From NCBI GenBank assembly GCA_964510515.1, contig CAZEAU010000010.1, forward strand, positions 15,781 through 79,780: a DNA stretch of 64,000 nucleotides, written 5' to 3'. Source of the DNA: SURF-21 sp964510515 (GTDB lineage: Bacteria; Actinomycetota; Geothermincolia; Geothermincolales; RBG-13-55-18). This document shows, in pieces, positions 1 through 9,546 of this stretch. The notes below the pieces were generated by a model, which was given only the letters and a program-made list of their open reading frames with translations, was not told where the DNA came from and made no database searches. The translations under genes and the position numbers were made by a program. How positions within the stretch are numbered: the first letter of the stretch is position 1; each line of letters begins with the position of its first letter.

Positions 1-8
1 CCTCCGCT

Positions 9-935
9 TCACGCACCGGCCAGGAGGTCGAGCAGGGCCGCCTGCGCGTGCATCCTGTTCTCCGCCTGGTCCCACACCAGCGAGCGGGGTCCGTCCATCA
101 CCTCGCCGCTTATCTCCTCGCCGCGGTGGGCGGGGAGGCAGTGCATGACCACCGCTGCGGGGTCCGCCGCGGCCAGCCGCGCGGCGTCCAGCCGGAAGGG
201 TTCGAGGTCGCGTTTTCTCCCCCCGTCCTCCTTCTGCCCCATGGAGGTCCAGACGTCGGTGTAGAGGATTTGCGCGCCCGCGGCCGCCTGCAGCGGGTCG
301 TTCACCACCCGCACCGCCTCCTCCCCCGCCAGCGCGCGCGCGCGCGCGACGATGCCCGCGTCGGGCTCATAACCCGGCGGGCATGCGCAGGTGAAGCTCA
401 TGCCCGCCAGCGCGCAGCCCAGGGCCAGGGAGTTGGCGACGTTGTTGCCGTCCCCCAGATAGGTCAGGCGCAGCCCTGTGAGCTCGCCGAAGCGCTCGCG
501 TATGGTCATCAGGTCCGCCAGGATCTGGCAGGGGTGTTCCAGGTCCGTGAGGGCGTTGATCACCGGGACCTCCGCCCCCCGCGCCAGCTCCTCCACCTCG
601 TCATGCCCGAAGGTGCGCAAGGCGATGGCGCAGGCGTAACGAGACAGCACCCTGCCGGTATCCGCTACCGTCTCTCCCCTGCCCAGCTGCAGCTCGGAGG
701 CGTTGAGGGCCAGCGGGTGCCCGCCGAGATGAAAGACCGCCGCCTCGAAGGACACCCTGGTGCGCGTCGAGGGCTTCTGGAAGATAAGAGCCACCATCCT
801 TCCCTCGAGACTGCGCCGTATCCCCCCCCCGGCCAGGGAGGCCTTGAACGCGTCGGCGCCGTCCAGGAGCGTGCGCAGCTCGCCGCGGTCGAGGTCGGCC
901 ACGCTCAGATAATCCCTGCCCTTCAAGCCCGCCAT
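9..935 (-). CDS. argF: Ornithine carbamoyltransferase
   Basis: A 308-residue protein that makes citrulline from ornithine and carbamoyl phosphate in the cytoplasm, the sixth step of arginine synthesis. The carbamoyl-phosphate loop FQKPSTRTRVSFE lies near residues 52-64, the HPCQILAD motif near 134-141 and the HCLPAHRG ornithine-site motif near 265-272. The length is normal for the family. The ATG lies inside the end of argD (13-bp overlap), so translation is probably coupled. The open frame continues far upstream, but only through the antisense of argD. The argG and argH genes needed to finish the pathway are not in this window. A run of alternating CG dinucleotides lies near 336-350. Confidence 0.96.
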   Translation of the reverse strand: MAGLKGRDYLSVADLDRGELRTLLDGADAFKASLAGGGIRRSLEGRMVALIFQKPSTRTRVSFEAAVFHLGGHPLALNASELQLGRGETVADTGRVLSRYACAIALRTFGHDEVEELARGAEVPVINALTDLEHPCQILADLMTIRERFGELTGLRLTYLGDGNNVANSLALGCALAGMSFTCACPPGYEPDAGIVARARALAGEEAVRVVNDPLQAAAGAQILYTDVWTSMGQKEDGGRKRDLEPFRLDAARLAAADPAAVVMHCLPAHRGEEISGEVMDGPRSLVWDQAENRMHAQAALLDLLAGA

Positions 936-2179
936 GTCTCGTCCTTCACGCTCGTCTCGGGGCCCCCGCCGCCGGCGAGCGCCTCCCGCAGCGCCTCCAG
1001 CAGCCCATCCACCTCCCGGGTGGATACGGAGAGCGGGGGCAGGAAGCGCAGCACGGCCTCCCCGATGCTGTTGACCACGTACCCCTTGCGCAGACAGGAG
1101 AGCACGATCTCCCTGGCACGCTCCTGCTTCAGCTCCACGGCCAGCAAAAGGCCCATGCCCCTCACCTCGTCCACGGCACCGCTCTCCTCCCCGAGCCCCT
1201 CCAGGCTCTCCCGGAAATATGCGCCCACCCGCGCCGCGTTCTCGATCAGCTTCTCGTCGCGCAGAACCGCCATCACCGCCAGGGCCGCCGCGCATGCCAC
1301 CGGGTTCCCTCCGAAGGTGCTGCCGTGGTCCCCGGGCGAGAACCCCCGGGAGGCCTCCGCGCTCGCCAGCACCGCCCCGATGGGCAGTCCCCCCGCCAGC
1401 CCCTTGGCCACCGTCATCACGTCCGGGGTCACGCCGTAATGCTCGTGCGCGAAGAGGGCTCCCGTGCGCCCCATGCCCGTCTGCACCTCGTCCAGGATGA
1501 GCAGGGCTCCCTTCCTGCGGCAGATCTCGGCCGCACCCCTCAGGTATGCCGCCTCGCTCACGTAAACGCCCCCCTCGCCCTGTATGGGCTCGAGCAGGAC
1601 GCAGCAGGTGCTCTCGTCCACCGCTTCCTCCAGGGCGTCCAGGTCGTTCAGGGGGACGTGCGCGAACCCGGGGGGCAGGGGGGAGAAAGGCTGCGTCTTG
1701 CCCGCCTGTCCGGTCGCCGCCAGCGCGGCGTAGGTGCGCCCGTGAAACGACTTCAGGGCCGAGACCACCTTGTGCCTGTCCTCGCGCCGCACCTCGCGCA
1801 TGTACTTGCGCGCCAGTTTGATCGCCGCCTCGTTGGCCTCGGTGCCGCTGTTGCAGAAAAAGACTCTGTCCGCGAAGGTGCATGCGCACAGCATCTCCGC
1901 CAGCTCGCCCTGCGGGCGCGTATAGTACAGGTTGCTGACGTGGATAAGCTGAGAGACCTGACGCGCCACCGCGGCGATGACCTCCGCGTGACAGTGCCCG
2001 GCCACGCAGGCGCCGAGGCCGGATACGAAGTCTACGTACTCCTTGCCCGCATCGTCCCAGAGGCGCGTGCCGTGCCCGCGCACGAAGAGCACCGGCAGGC
2101 GGCTGTAATTGTGCATGAGAAAGGCCGCTTCCTGGCTGCGGGCCTTATCCAGATCATATTCCTTCACTGCGTCCTCCAT
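923..2179 (-). CDS. argD: Acetylornithine aminotransferase
   Basis: A 418-residue class III PLP-dependent aminotransferase that converts N-acetylglutamate semialdehyde to N-acetylornithine. The PLP-phosphate motif FCNSGTEANEAAIKLAR lies near residues 108-124, the aspartate of LILDEVQTGMGRTG near 230-243, and the Schiff-base lysine in TVAKGLAGG. It sits between argB and argF in the arginine operon. The annotation rests on operon context, because the family also contains ornithine and 4-aminobutyrate aminotransferases. The ATG lies about 27 bp beyond the argB stop. Confidence 0.95.
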   Translation of the reverse strand: MEDAVKEYDLDKARSQEAAFLMHNYSRLPVLFVRGHGTRLWDDAGKEYVDFVSGLGACVAGHCHAEVIAAVARQVSQLIHVSNLYYTRPQGELAEMLCACTFADRVFFCNSGTEANEAAIKLARKYMREVRREDRHKVVSALKSFHGRTYAALAATGQAGKTQPFSPLPPGFAHVPLNDLDALEEAVDESTCCVLLEPIQGEGGVYVSEAAYLRGAAEICRRKGALLILDEVQTGMGRTGALFAHEHYGVTPDVMTVAKGLAGGLPIGAVLASAEASRGFSPGDHGSTFGGNPVACAAALAVMAVLRDEKLIENAARVGAYFRESLEGLGEESGAVDEVRGMGLLLAVELKQERAREIVLSCLRKGYVVNSIGEAVLRFLPPLSVSTREVDGLLEALREALAGGGGPETSVKDETWRA

Positions 2180-2206
2180 CTCCTCCGCTCCCGCTGGCGC
2201 GCCGCG

Positions 2207-3079
2207 CTAGGCCCGCACCATGGTCCCTATGCCGGCATCGGTGTACAGCTCCAGGAGCAGGGCGTGTTCCACGGTTCCGTTGATGATATGGGCCCGCCTG
2301 ACCCCCGAGCGCACGGCGTCCACGCAGCTCGAGAGCTTGGGCATCATGCCGCGGCTGAGCGCGCCCGAGGCCATGAGCTCCCCCGCCTCCCGCGGGGTCA
2401 GTTCGGGGATGAGGCTCATCCCGTCCTCCATGTCGCGGTATATGCCGTCCACGTCGGTGAGGTAGATGAGCTTGTCCGCGCCCAGGGCCTGCGCCAGCGA
2501 CCCCGCCACCAGGTCGGCGTTGATATTGTAGCTCTGGCCTCCGCCGCCGGCCCCGATGCTCGCCACCACGGGGATGAACTCGTCCCGGATGAGGTTGTCG
2601 AGAACCCTGGGGTTGACCGCCTCCACCTCGCCCACGAAACCCAGGTCCACCTCCTCGCCGTTTGCCGCGTGCATCCTGCGCCGCGCCGTGAGCAGGTTCC
2701 CGTCCTCGCCGCAAAGGCCCACGGCCATGTTGCCGTGCGCGTTCAGCAGGGAGACTACCTCCTTGTTCACCTTTCCCGCCAGGACCATCTTGGCCACCTC
2801 CATGGCCGCGGCATCGGTGACGCGGTGCCCGTCCACGAAGCACACCTCCAGGGAGAGGCGCTCCATGTACTGGGTGACCTGCGGGCCGCCGCCGTGCACG
2901 ATCACCGGGTTCAGGCCCACGTAGCGCATGAGCACGATGTCGGAGGCGAAGCTGCGCTTGAGCTCGTCGCTCTGCATGGCGCTGCCGCCGAATTTAACCA
3001 CCACCGTCTTGCCGTAATGATCCTTGATGTAGGGGAGGGCCTCCACCAGCACCCTCGCCTTTTCATACGCTCTCTCCAT
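2207..3079 (-). CDS. argB: Acetylglutamate kinase
   Basis: A 290-residue amino-acid kinase that phosphorylates N-acetylglutamate and is usually the arginine-feedback-controlled step. The N-terminal KFGGSAM phosphate-binding motif lies near 29-35, VHGGGPQV near 61-68 and the C-terminal nucleotide site GGMMPK-like SRGMMPKLSS near 242-251. I start at the MERAYEKARV methionine, which matches the family start. The frame is open further upstream only as antisense of argJ. It lies between argJ and argD with short gaps. Confidence 0.96.
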   Translation of the reverse strand: MERAYEKARVLVEALPYIKDHYGKTVVVKFGGSAMQSDELKRSFASDIVLMRYVGLNPVIVHGGGPQVTQYMERLSLEVCFVDGHRVTDAAAMEVAKMVLAGKVNKEVVSLLNAHGNMAVGLCGEDGNLLTARRRMHAANGEEVDLGFVGEVEAVNPRVLDNLIRDEFIPVVASIGAGGGGQSYNINADLVAGSLAQALGADKLIYLTDVDGIYRDMEDGMSLIPELTPREAGELMASGALSRGMMPKLSSCVDAVRSGVRRAHIINGTVEHALLLELYTDAGIGTMVRA

Positions 3080-3129
3080 GCCCCGCTTTCCTTCCCGCCG
3101 CGCCGGGGGGACTTCGCCGCCCCCCCGCT

Positions 3130-4311
<1,182 letters not shown>

Positions 4312-4321
4312 GCCCGCTCCC

Positions 4322-5359
4322 TCACGGAAATATCCCCGGGGCCCGCAGCCCCAGTTCCTCGTCCCATCCCCGCATGATGTTCATGCACTGCAGCGCCTGC
4401 CCCGACGCTCCTTTGACCAGGTTATCTATGGCCGCGGCCACGCAGAGCATTCCCTTCTCCCGCTCCAGGTGCCTGCCCAGGTGGCAGTAGTTGCTCCCGC
4501 ACACCGCTTTCGTCTCCGGGAAGACCCCGTCCTCAAGGATGACCACGAACGTGGAATCGGCGTAGAAACGGCGGTAGAGCGCATCCACCTCCTGCGCCGA
4601 TGCATCATCCCCGCAGCGCACGTAGCAGGTGGCCAGTATGCCGCGGCTCATGGGGGCAAGGTGGGGGACGAAGGTCAGCGCCACCCGCGCGCCCGCAAGA
4701 GCGGAGAGCGCCTCCTCCATCTCCGGGGTATGGCGGTGATTCCCCACGGCGTAGGGTTTCACGCTCCCCTCCGCCTGGGGAAAGTGAGCGGCCGGCGAGA
4801 GCGAGCGCCCCGCTCCGGACACCCCGGACTTGGCATCGATGACCGCGCCGTCCACTCCCGCCCACCCCGCGGCGGCAAGAGGCGCGAGAGCCAGGAGCGC
4901 CGCGGTGGGATAGCAGCCCGGCACGGCGATGAGCCTGGCCCCGGCTATCTCCCCGCGTTTTATCTCCGGCAGGCCGTAGACCGCCTCGGCCAGGAGGTGG
5001 GGCGAGGTGTGCTCCAAGCCGTAGCTGCGCGCGTATGCCCCGGCATCGTGCAGGCGGTAATCCGCCGAGAGGTCGATAACCTTCGCCCCCCCCTCCAGGA
5101 GCCGCGGCACCACGCGCATCGACTCGCCGTGCGGCAGGGCCACGAAGAAGAGGTCAGCCCGGGCCAGCGCCTCCCGCGCGTCGAAGGGCTGATAGCGCAT
5201 CGTTCCATATCCATGCAGATTGGGGTAGAGCGCAGCCACCTTTTCTCCCGCATGGCTATGAGCGCTGACATAGACGGCCTCCGCCTCGGGGTGGCCACCC
5301 AACAGCCTCATCAACTCGGCGCCGGTATACCCCGACGCGCCCACTATCCCCACTTGCAT
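4322..5359 (-). CDS. argC: N-acetyl-gamma-glutamyl-phosphate reductase
   Basis: A 345-residue NADPH-dependent reductase, the third step of arginine synthesis. An N-terminal Rossmann motif GIVGASGYTGAELMRLL lies at residues 4-20. The catalytic cysteine is in AVPGCYPTAA, about Cys149. It is the first gene of the argC-J-B-D-F operon, with an ARG-box-like palindrome about 30 bp upstream of its ATG. The Shine-Dalgarno is GAGGAA a few bases before the start. Confidence 0.96.
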   Translation of the reverse strand: MQVGIVGASGYTGAELMRLLGGHPEAEAVYVSAHSHAGEKVAALYPNLHGYGTMRYQPFDAREALARADLFFVALPHGESMRVVPRLLEGGAKVIDLSADYRLHDAGAYARSYGLEHTSPHLLAEAVYGLPEIKRGEIAGARLIAVPGCYPTAALLALAPLAAAGWAGVDGAVIDAKSGVSGAGRSLSPAAHFPQAEGSVKPYAVGNHRHTPEMEEALSALAGARVALTFVPHLAPMSRGILATCYVRCGDDASAQEVDALYRRFYADSTFVVILEDGVFPETKAVCGSNYCHLGRHLEREKGMLCVAAAIDNLVKGASGQALQCMNIMRGWDEELGLRAPGIFP

Positions 5360-5389
5360 GTCCTGTTCCTCACTTACTCAACAACATAA

Positions 5390-5407
5390 TATGCACATAA
5401 TTGCATA
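5390..5407 (-). promoter_or_regulatory. Probable ArgR operator (ARG box) upstream of argC
   Basis: An 18-bp AT-rich site reads TATGCA, six bases, then TGCATA, a perfect 6-bp inverted repeat in an otherwise GC-rich region. By hand it matches about 14 of 18 positions of the ArgR consensus WNTGAATWWWWATTCANW. It lies 31-48 bp upstream of the argC start, where an arginine-responsive repressor would block the operon promoter. No argR gene is in the window, so the regulator is inferred. Confidence 0.6.
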
Positions 5408-5446
5408 TCTATGTAATGGAGTCAATGCCTTTCCAGCGCCTGCCGC

Positions 5447-6466
5447 TCAGTCGCCTCGCCACAGGGCGCGGGCCGCGAAATCCCTTCCCGCCGCCAGGGC
5501 CGACAGCCCCGATACCGCCGCCTCCGCGGCGAAGCCATCCTCCAGGGCGCCGGTCTTGACGCCTGCCTCCACCCCGACCAGCAGGGAGAGGGCCTCGCGC
5601 AGCGCCTCCTCGCTCAAGCGGGCCGACTGCGGCCTGAGCTTCTTGGCCACCATCCAGGCCTGGTTCTTCGCCAGCCCCAGGCGGTCGCTCATCTCCGCCT
5701 CGCGCAGGCCCTCCTCGCGCAGGGCGCGGTAGAGGAGCAGCAGGCGGAAGCGCCTGGCCAGGGCGCTGAGGACGAAGGTGGTCCTCTCTCCCTGCTGCAG
5801 CAGGCGCCGCAGCAGCTTCAGGGCCTGTTCGACATCGCCAAGGGCCACCCGGTCGACGAGCTCGAAGACCGACCTCTCGGCCGACGGCGTCACCAGCGGC
5901 ACCACATCGCCCAGGTCCACCTCTTCTCCGCCCTCGTGATACAGGCTCACCTTCTCCACCGCGGCCTCGATGGCCAGGAGGTCGTCCCCCAGCGCTTCAT
6001 GCATGTAGGCGATGGCCTTGCCCGAGACCTGCATCCCCCGCCGCTTGAAGCGTGTCCGTATCCACCCCGGTATCTGGCCCCTGCGCTTGCTCACCTCGCG
6101 CAATCCTCCCCTCTTCTCCACCGCCTTCACCAGCGGGGAGGCCGCCTTGAGGCCCACCGCAGCCAGGATGAGCGTGGAGGTCTCGGAGGGGTCCTCGAGG
6201 TAGCGCGCAAGCTTCTTAACCTCCGCGGCGCTGAGCTCCTGGGCCTCCTTGACGATCACCCACCTGCGCTCGGAGCCGAAGGGAAGCGTCTCCGCCGCCT
6301 GCAGGATGTCGTCGATGGAGTCGCCGCCGGCCTCAAAGAGGTCCAGGTTGAACTCGGCCTCGCCGCTTTGAGCCACCCTGGCCCGCGCCTTCTTCAGCTC
6401 CTCCTCGACCAGGAAGCGGTGATTGCCGAAAATGAGATATACCACGCTTGCCGCGGGTTGATGCAT
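5447..6466 (-). CDS. holA: DNA polymerase III subunit delta
   Basis: A 339-residue clamp-loader delta subunit, which opens the beta clamp in the replisome. The N-terminal segment VVYLIFGNHRFLVEEELKKAR is characteristic of the family's AAA+-like domain, followed by a lid and an all-alpha collar domain. The length fits HolA (about 320-345). The ATG has GGAGGAATCCTT before it. It follows comEC in the conserved order leuS-comEA-comEC-holA. The rpsT gene often found next is absent, and the arginine operon begins instead. Confidence 0.9.
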   Translation of the reverse strand: MHQPAASVVYLIFGNHRFLVEEELKKARARVAQSGEAEFNLDLFEAGGDSIDDILQAAETLPFGSERRWVIVKEAQELSAAEVKKLARYLEDPSETSTLILAAVGLKAASPLVKAVEKRGGLREVSKRRGQIPGWIRTRFKRRGMQVSGKAIAYMHEALGDDLLAIEAAVEKVSLYHEGGEEVDLGDVVPLVTPSAERSVFELVDRVALGDVEQALKLLRRLLQQGERTTFVLSALARRFRLLLLYRALREEGLREAEMSDRLGLAKNQAWMVAKKLRPQSARLSEEALREALSLLVGVEAGVKTGALEDGFAAEAAVSGLSALAAGRDFAARALWRGD

Positions 6467-6497
6467 AAGGATTCCTCCGCGAGACGGGGCGCGGCGC

Positions 6498-8765
6498 TCA
6501 GCGCCTATCGCACTCGACCCGGTAGCCGCCCTGCACTACACGGATTACTATATCACCGTGCATGTCGGTGCGGTAGACGGCGCAGCCCATGCGCTCGAGG
6601 AGGGCCAGCGTGTCGCGGGCGGGATGTCCGTAGGGGTTGTTCTCGCCCACGCTTATCACCGCGATGCCCGGGTCGGCCCGCAAAAAAAGCCTGCCGCTCT
6701 CCTCGCAGTACCCCCCGTGATGCGGCACCTTGAGTATGTCGCAGGCGATGTCCTCCTCTCCCTCCAGGAGCATCTCCTGGCCCAACTCGGCTATGTCACC
6801 GGTGAGGAGCATGCTGAACCCCGGCCCGGCGGCGCGCAGGACCAGGGAGTAATCGTTGACCGAGGCGTCCTCGGGCACCTCGCGCGGCGGCCCGTGGGCG
6901 ACCAGGCTCAACTCCTCCAGCGCCAACACGTCTCCCACGCGCATGATCCTCACCTGCGCGCCCGTTTCCTCCGCCAGGGCTATCAGTTTTTCCGCCTGCA
7001 CGCTGCTCCTGGTGCCTGGGTGGATAAGCATCCCCACCACGCAGTCCTCGAAGGCGCACTCCAGGCCCCCGATGTGGTCGGCGTCCGGGTGGCTCACGAT
7101 CACGGCATCGATGCAGCGCACGCCGCGCGCGCGCAGGTCCTCCCGCAGCACCCTCACCTCCATCCCCCCGTCCACCAGCACCGTCGCTCCCGAGGACATC
7201 TGAAAGAGTATGGCGTCGCCCTGCCCGACGTCGATGACGGTGATGCGCGTCCCCCGCTCCGCCCCCCCTTTCAACAGCGACGCGGGCGTCCCCACCAACA
7301 GCGCGATGGCGAGAAGGAGGGCCAGGGCGGCCCGCCCCCACCTGCGCGCCTTCCCCCGCGCCAGCAGCCCCGCGGCCAGGGCGGGGTAATAGGCGGCCAT
7401 CCACAGGGGGGAGAGGGGATAGATGCGCAGCGCCGCCCAATGAGGCGAGGACAGCGCGCGCGCCACGGCGAGGACGCCGCGGGCGAGAAAACCCGCCGCG
7501 CTCATCAGGGCCCCGGCGAGCGGCAGCCCCGCCGCGCCGAGCAGGCTGGAGAGCATGGAGAGGGCCATCACCGCCGGGACCAGCGGCAGCACCAGGAGAT
7601 TGCTGAGCGGCGCGAGCAGCGATACCTCGCCGAAATGGTAGAGCAGGACAGGCGCCACCGCCATCTGCGCGGCCAGGGTGGCCGCCAGCAACTCCCTCAA
7701 CCTCGAGGCGCGCGGCCCCCCCTTCCCGCCCAGGGGGCGGTAGAGCAGCGCCATGCCCAGGGCGGCGAGGAAGCAGAGCTGGAAGCTCACTCCCGAGGCC
7801 GCGGCCGCATCCTCCCACACCAGCAAGAACATCGCCAGTCCCATGGCGGGAAGGAGGTCGAAGTCCCGGCCCAGGAGATAGGCGGCCGCCGCCGCGAAGG
7901 CCACCACGGCCGCCCTGATGATGGGCACGGAAAGACCTACGGCGAGCGCGTAGACGGCGATGACGGGCACCTGCAGGAGCATGACCCAGCGCGGCGGCAG
8001 GCGCGCCCTGCGCCCCAGCCAGACCAGGAAGGCGGCCAGGAAAGCCAGGTGCAGACCCGAGGCCGCGCAGAGATGGATGAGCCCGGTCATCCTGAAGGCC
8101 CTGAGGTCGCGCGCCTCCAGCAGGCGGTAATCCCCGAGGACCATGCCCTGGATGAGCCCCGCCGCCGCGGGATCACCCATGTTCTCCGCGCCGGCACGGA
8201 AGCTGGCGCGATAGGCCAGCGCCGCGCGCAGCAGCGGGTTGCGGGCATGGGAGATGACCTCCACCTCCTCGGCCAGCAGCGTCCCCCCCACCCCCCCTCT
8301 CTCCTGCGTGAAGACGAAGAGGCGCCCCCTGACCCGCAGCCGGTCGCCCCACCTCGGCGCCTCCGCGCCCTCCTTGCGCCGCATGAGGTAGCCGTCCCCG
8401 GCCCTGGCTCCCTCCCCACCCAGAACCTCCACTACCCGCAAAAGATCGACCGCGTCGTCGCGCCCGCCGCGGGAGCCGATGCCCACCTCCCCCAGCACCA
8501 CCACCTCGCCCGCCGCTCCACCCCGGCCGCGCCAGGCCTCCGCCCGCGCGTGGCCGAGACACATGCCCGCGCAGAGAAAGGCCGTGCAGAGCAGCGCCCA
8601 GCGCGCCCCCCAGCCGCGGCGCCGCCATAAAGGCAGCAGGGCGAGCAGGGCGGCTGCGGCCAGGAGCGCCCACAGCGGGTGCGCCCCCGCTTTCCCCGCC
8701 ACTCCTCCCACCGCCGCCGCGCAGGCTGGCACCAGCAGCCTGCCGCGGGCCGGAAAGGCGCTCAA
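6498..8765 (-). CDS. comEC: ComEC/Rec2 DNA-uptake channel protein
   Basis: A 755-residue integral membrane protein that carries single-stranded DNA across the inner membrane during natural transformation. The N-terminal soluble DUF4131-like region is flanked by hydrophobic segments (residues about 10-170). A many-helix competence domain follows (about 190-480) and then a C-terminal metallo-beta-lactamase-fold domain (about 495-755) with SHPDADHIGGLE and DILKVPHHGGY metal-site motifs. All three ComEC parts are present. It starts with TTG, and a GGGAGG lies close before it, so the exact start is uncertain. It pairs with comEA immediately upstream. Confidence 0.93.
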   Translation of the reverse strand: MSAFPARGRLLVPACAAAVGGVAGKAGAHPLWALLAAAALLALLPLWRRRGWGARWALLCTAFLCAGMCLGHARAEAWRGRGGAAGEVVVLGEVGIGSRGGRDDAVDLLRVVEVLGGEGARAGDGYLMRRKEGAEAPRWGDRLRVRGRLFVFTQERGGVGGTLLAEEVEVISHARNPLLRAALAYRASFRAGAENMGDPAAAGLIQGMVLGDYRLLEARDLRAFRMTGLIHLCAASGLHLAFLAAFLVWLGRRARLPPRWVMLLQVPVIAVYALAVGLSVPIIRAAVVAFAAAAAYLLGRDFDLLPAMGLAMFLLVWEDAAAASGVSFQLCFLAALGMALLYRPLGGKGGPRASRLRELLAATLAAQMAVAPVLLYHFGEVSLLAPLSNLLVLPLVPAVMALSMLSSLLGAAGLPLAGALMSAAGFLARGVLAVARALSSPHWAALRIYPLSPLWMAAYYPALAAGLLARGKARRWGRAALALLLAIALLVGTPASLLKGGAERGTRITVIDVGQGDAILFQMSSGATVLVDGGMEVRVLREDLRARGVRCIDAVIVSHPDADHIGGLECAFEDCVVGMLIHPGTRSSVQAEKLIALAEETGAQVRIMRVGDVLALEELSLVAHGPPREVPEDASVNDYSLVLRAAGPGFSMLLTGDIAELGQEMLLEGEEDIACDILKVPHHGGYCEESGRLFLRADPGIAVISVGENNPYGHPARDTLALLERMGCAVYRTDMHGDIVIRVVQGGYRVECDRR

Positions 8766-8857
8766 GTCCTCCCGGCGCCCCGCGCGGGCGCCGCAGCCGA
8801 CCGCTCATCTGCCATGCGCGCCAAACCCCCCCCGGCCAGCCGCCCGAGCGGCCTCCT

Positions 8858-9469
8858 TCATATCTCCACCAGCTCGCGCAGCTCCTCGAACTTCTTGTTC
8901 CCTATGCCCGACACCTTTTTCAGCTCGTCCACGCTGCGAAAACCGCCGTGCTTATCCCGGTAGGCCACTATGCGCCCCGCCAGCGTGGGCCCGATGCCGG
9001 GCAGTTCCTCCAGGCGCCTGGCATCGGCGGTGTTCAGGTTGACCCTCTTCTCCCCCGCGCCGCCGCCCGCGGGCGCCCCTCCCGCCTGCTCGCCCTCTCC
9101 CCGCCGCGCCACCGCTATCTTCTGCCCGTCCTGCACCGGCTGCGCGAGGTTGAGACCCTCCAGGTCCGCCTCGGGCAAGGGTCCACCCGCCGCCTCGATG
9201 GCGTCGATGACCCGGTCCCCGCGGGCGAGCAGGACGACGCCGGGATGGGCGACCGCCCCCGCCACGTGCACGGCCAGCTCCTGCGCCTCCTCCTCCCGCG
9301 CGCCCTCCCCTCCCTCCGCCGGCTGGAACTCCCCCGCCGGCCGGGAGGGCGGCCTGAGCAGCGCATAGGCCGCGACCAGGCCCAGCGCCGCCAGCAGCGC
9401 TATCACGCCCAGCTGCCAGCGCGGCAGGCCGAAGAGCCTGTCCAGGAAATCGGATATCTTGTCCAGCAT
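8858..9469 (-). CDS. comEA: ComEA helix-hairpin-helix DNA-binding competence protein
   Basis: A 203-residue membrane-anchored DNA receptor. One transmembrane helix (about 20-38) is followed by an acidic linker and an SLBB domain (about 64-122, AVHVAGAVAHPGVV). A C-terminal pair of helix-hairpin-helix motifs (about 140-203) includes LPGIGPTLAGRIVAYR and VSGIGNKKFEEL. This architecture is the standard ComEA of Gram-positive-type bacteria. I start at MLDKISDF; the longer open frame is antisense of leuS. It lies directly upstream of comEC, supporting a working DNA-uptake system, but no pilus genes are in the window. Confidence 0.93.
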   Translation of the reverse strand: MLDKISDFLDRLFGLPRWQLGVIALLAALGLVAAYALLRPPSRPAGEFQPAEGGEGAREEEAQELAVHVAGAVAHPGVVLLARGDRVIDAIEAAGGPLPEADLEGLNLAQPVQDGQKIAVARRGEGEQAGGAPAGGGAGEKRVNLNTADARRLEELPGIGPTLAGRIVAYRDKHGGFRSVDELKKVSGIGNKKFEELRELVEI

Positions 9470-9546
9470 CTGCCCTTGTCCGGGTCCGTGGCGGCTTATG
9501 CCGCCTGCCGGTGCGTGGTTGGAGGCCTCCCGCCGCGCGGGGGGCT

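Noticed and set aside
336..350. Run of alternating CG bases inside argF
   Set aside because: Encodes Ala/Arg codons in a normal argF segment; consistent with ordinary high-GC codon use, not a separate feature.
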